This document shows, piece after piece, positions 17,283 to 17,409 of a DNA stretch of 17,409 nucleotides; positions within the stretch are counted from its first letter, which is position 1, and each line of letters starts with the position of its first letter. Under the pieces are notes generated by a model, which saw only the letters and a program-made list of their open reading frames with translations, had not been told where the DNA came from and ran no database searches. Both the position numbers and the translations under genes were made by a program. Origin of the DNA: Phanerochaete sordida (Eukaryota; Basidiomycota; Agaricomycetes; Polyporales; Phanerochaetaceae); assembly GCA_019973155.2 (NCBI GenBank), contig BPQB01000187.1, positions 1 through 17,409 of the forward strand. The letters run 5' to 3'.

Positions 17283-17409
17283 TACAGTGGCTGCAAAAAA
17301 TAACGCAATTCATGTTTGGGGCTAAAACAACAACATTATTTTGGCACATTCTGCTTATTGTTTAGCGGCCACAATAATTGTGAGTGGTAGTGTAATGCTA
17401 GGGGTATGA
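17283..17409 (+). mobile_element. Tc1/mariner-type TIR element, left end (copy C, cut by window end)
   Basis: TA (17283-17284) is followed by CAGTGGCTGCAAAAAATAAC, the same left terminus as copy B at 13485. Similarity continues into the body (CACATTCTGCTTATTGTTTA is shared). The 30 terminal bases are the reverse complement of the right end of copy A at 98-127. The element continues beyond the window, so whether it carries a transposase is unknown. It interrupts the minus-strand transposon gene. Confidence 0.85.

Overview
This window is a transposon-rich, gene-decayed region of a basidiomycete genome, most likely a mushroom-forming Agaricomycete. The reasons are: very short introns (about 50-65 nt) with GTAAGT-type donors and CTAAC/CTAAT branch points; Plavaka-type and Tc1/mariner-type transposase remnants; a fungal TET/JBP-like dioxygenase; and repeated short-TATA, CT-rich promoters. 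No intact host gene, rRNA, tRNA or CRISPR array was seen. Protein family calls rest on recognising motifs by eye; no database search was run.

Layout, left to right. 1-127 is the right end of a Tc1/mariner-type terminal-inverted-repeat (TIR) element. It sits inside, and cuts off, a minus-strand Tc1/mariner transposase gene (126-721). About 1075-5277 is a plus-strand Plavaka (CACTA-like) transposase pseudogene with an N-terminal zinc finger and several recognisable introns. 5622-6265 is a decayed array with a period close to 70 bp. 6379-7034 holds a TATA box and an unrecognised ORF with one internal stop. 7035-7728 is non-coding and includes an AT-rich island with 11-bp repeats. 7729-9087 is a TET/JBP-like 2-oxoglutarate/Fe(II) dioxygenase pseudogene with its own TATA box. 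9088-10666 is mostly unexplained, with one protein-like fragment at 9922-10290. 10667-13323 is a six-exon pseudogene of an uncharacterised Agaricomycete family. 13485-14350 is a complete non-autonomous copy of the same TIR element. 14351-15722 is non-coding with diverged repeats. 15723-17282 is the C-terminal half of another transposon-associated gene on the minus strand. 17283-17409 is the left end of a third TIR-element copy, cut by the window edge.

How it fits together. At least two insertion layers are visible: the TIR family landed in already transposon-derived genes (copy A in the Tc1 transposase, copy C in the minus-strand gene). All three copies lie in the same orientation. Nearly every gene is broken, mainly by in-frame TGA and TAG stops rather than by frameshifts. 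That pattern fits C-to-T (or G-to-A) decay of methylated repeats.

The most interesting part is 6379-13323: three co-directional genes that are not transposases, including a TET/JBP-like enzyme whose metal-binding and 2-oxoglutarate-binding residues are still encoded. Two of its introns are odd. One has its branch point inside a perfect 12-bp hairpin. The other is bordered by an exact 19-bp direct repeat.
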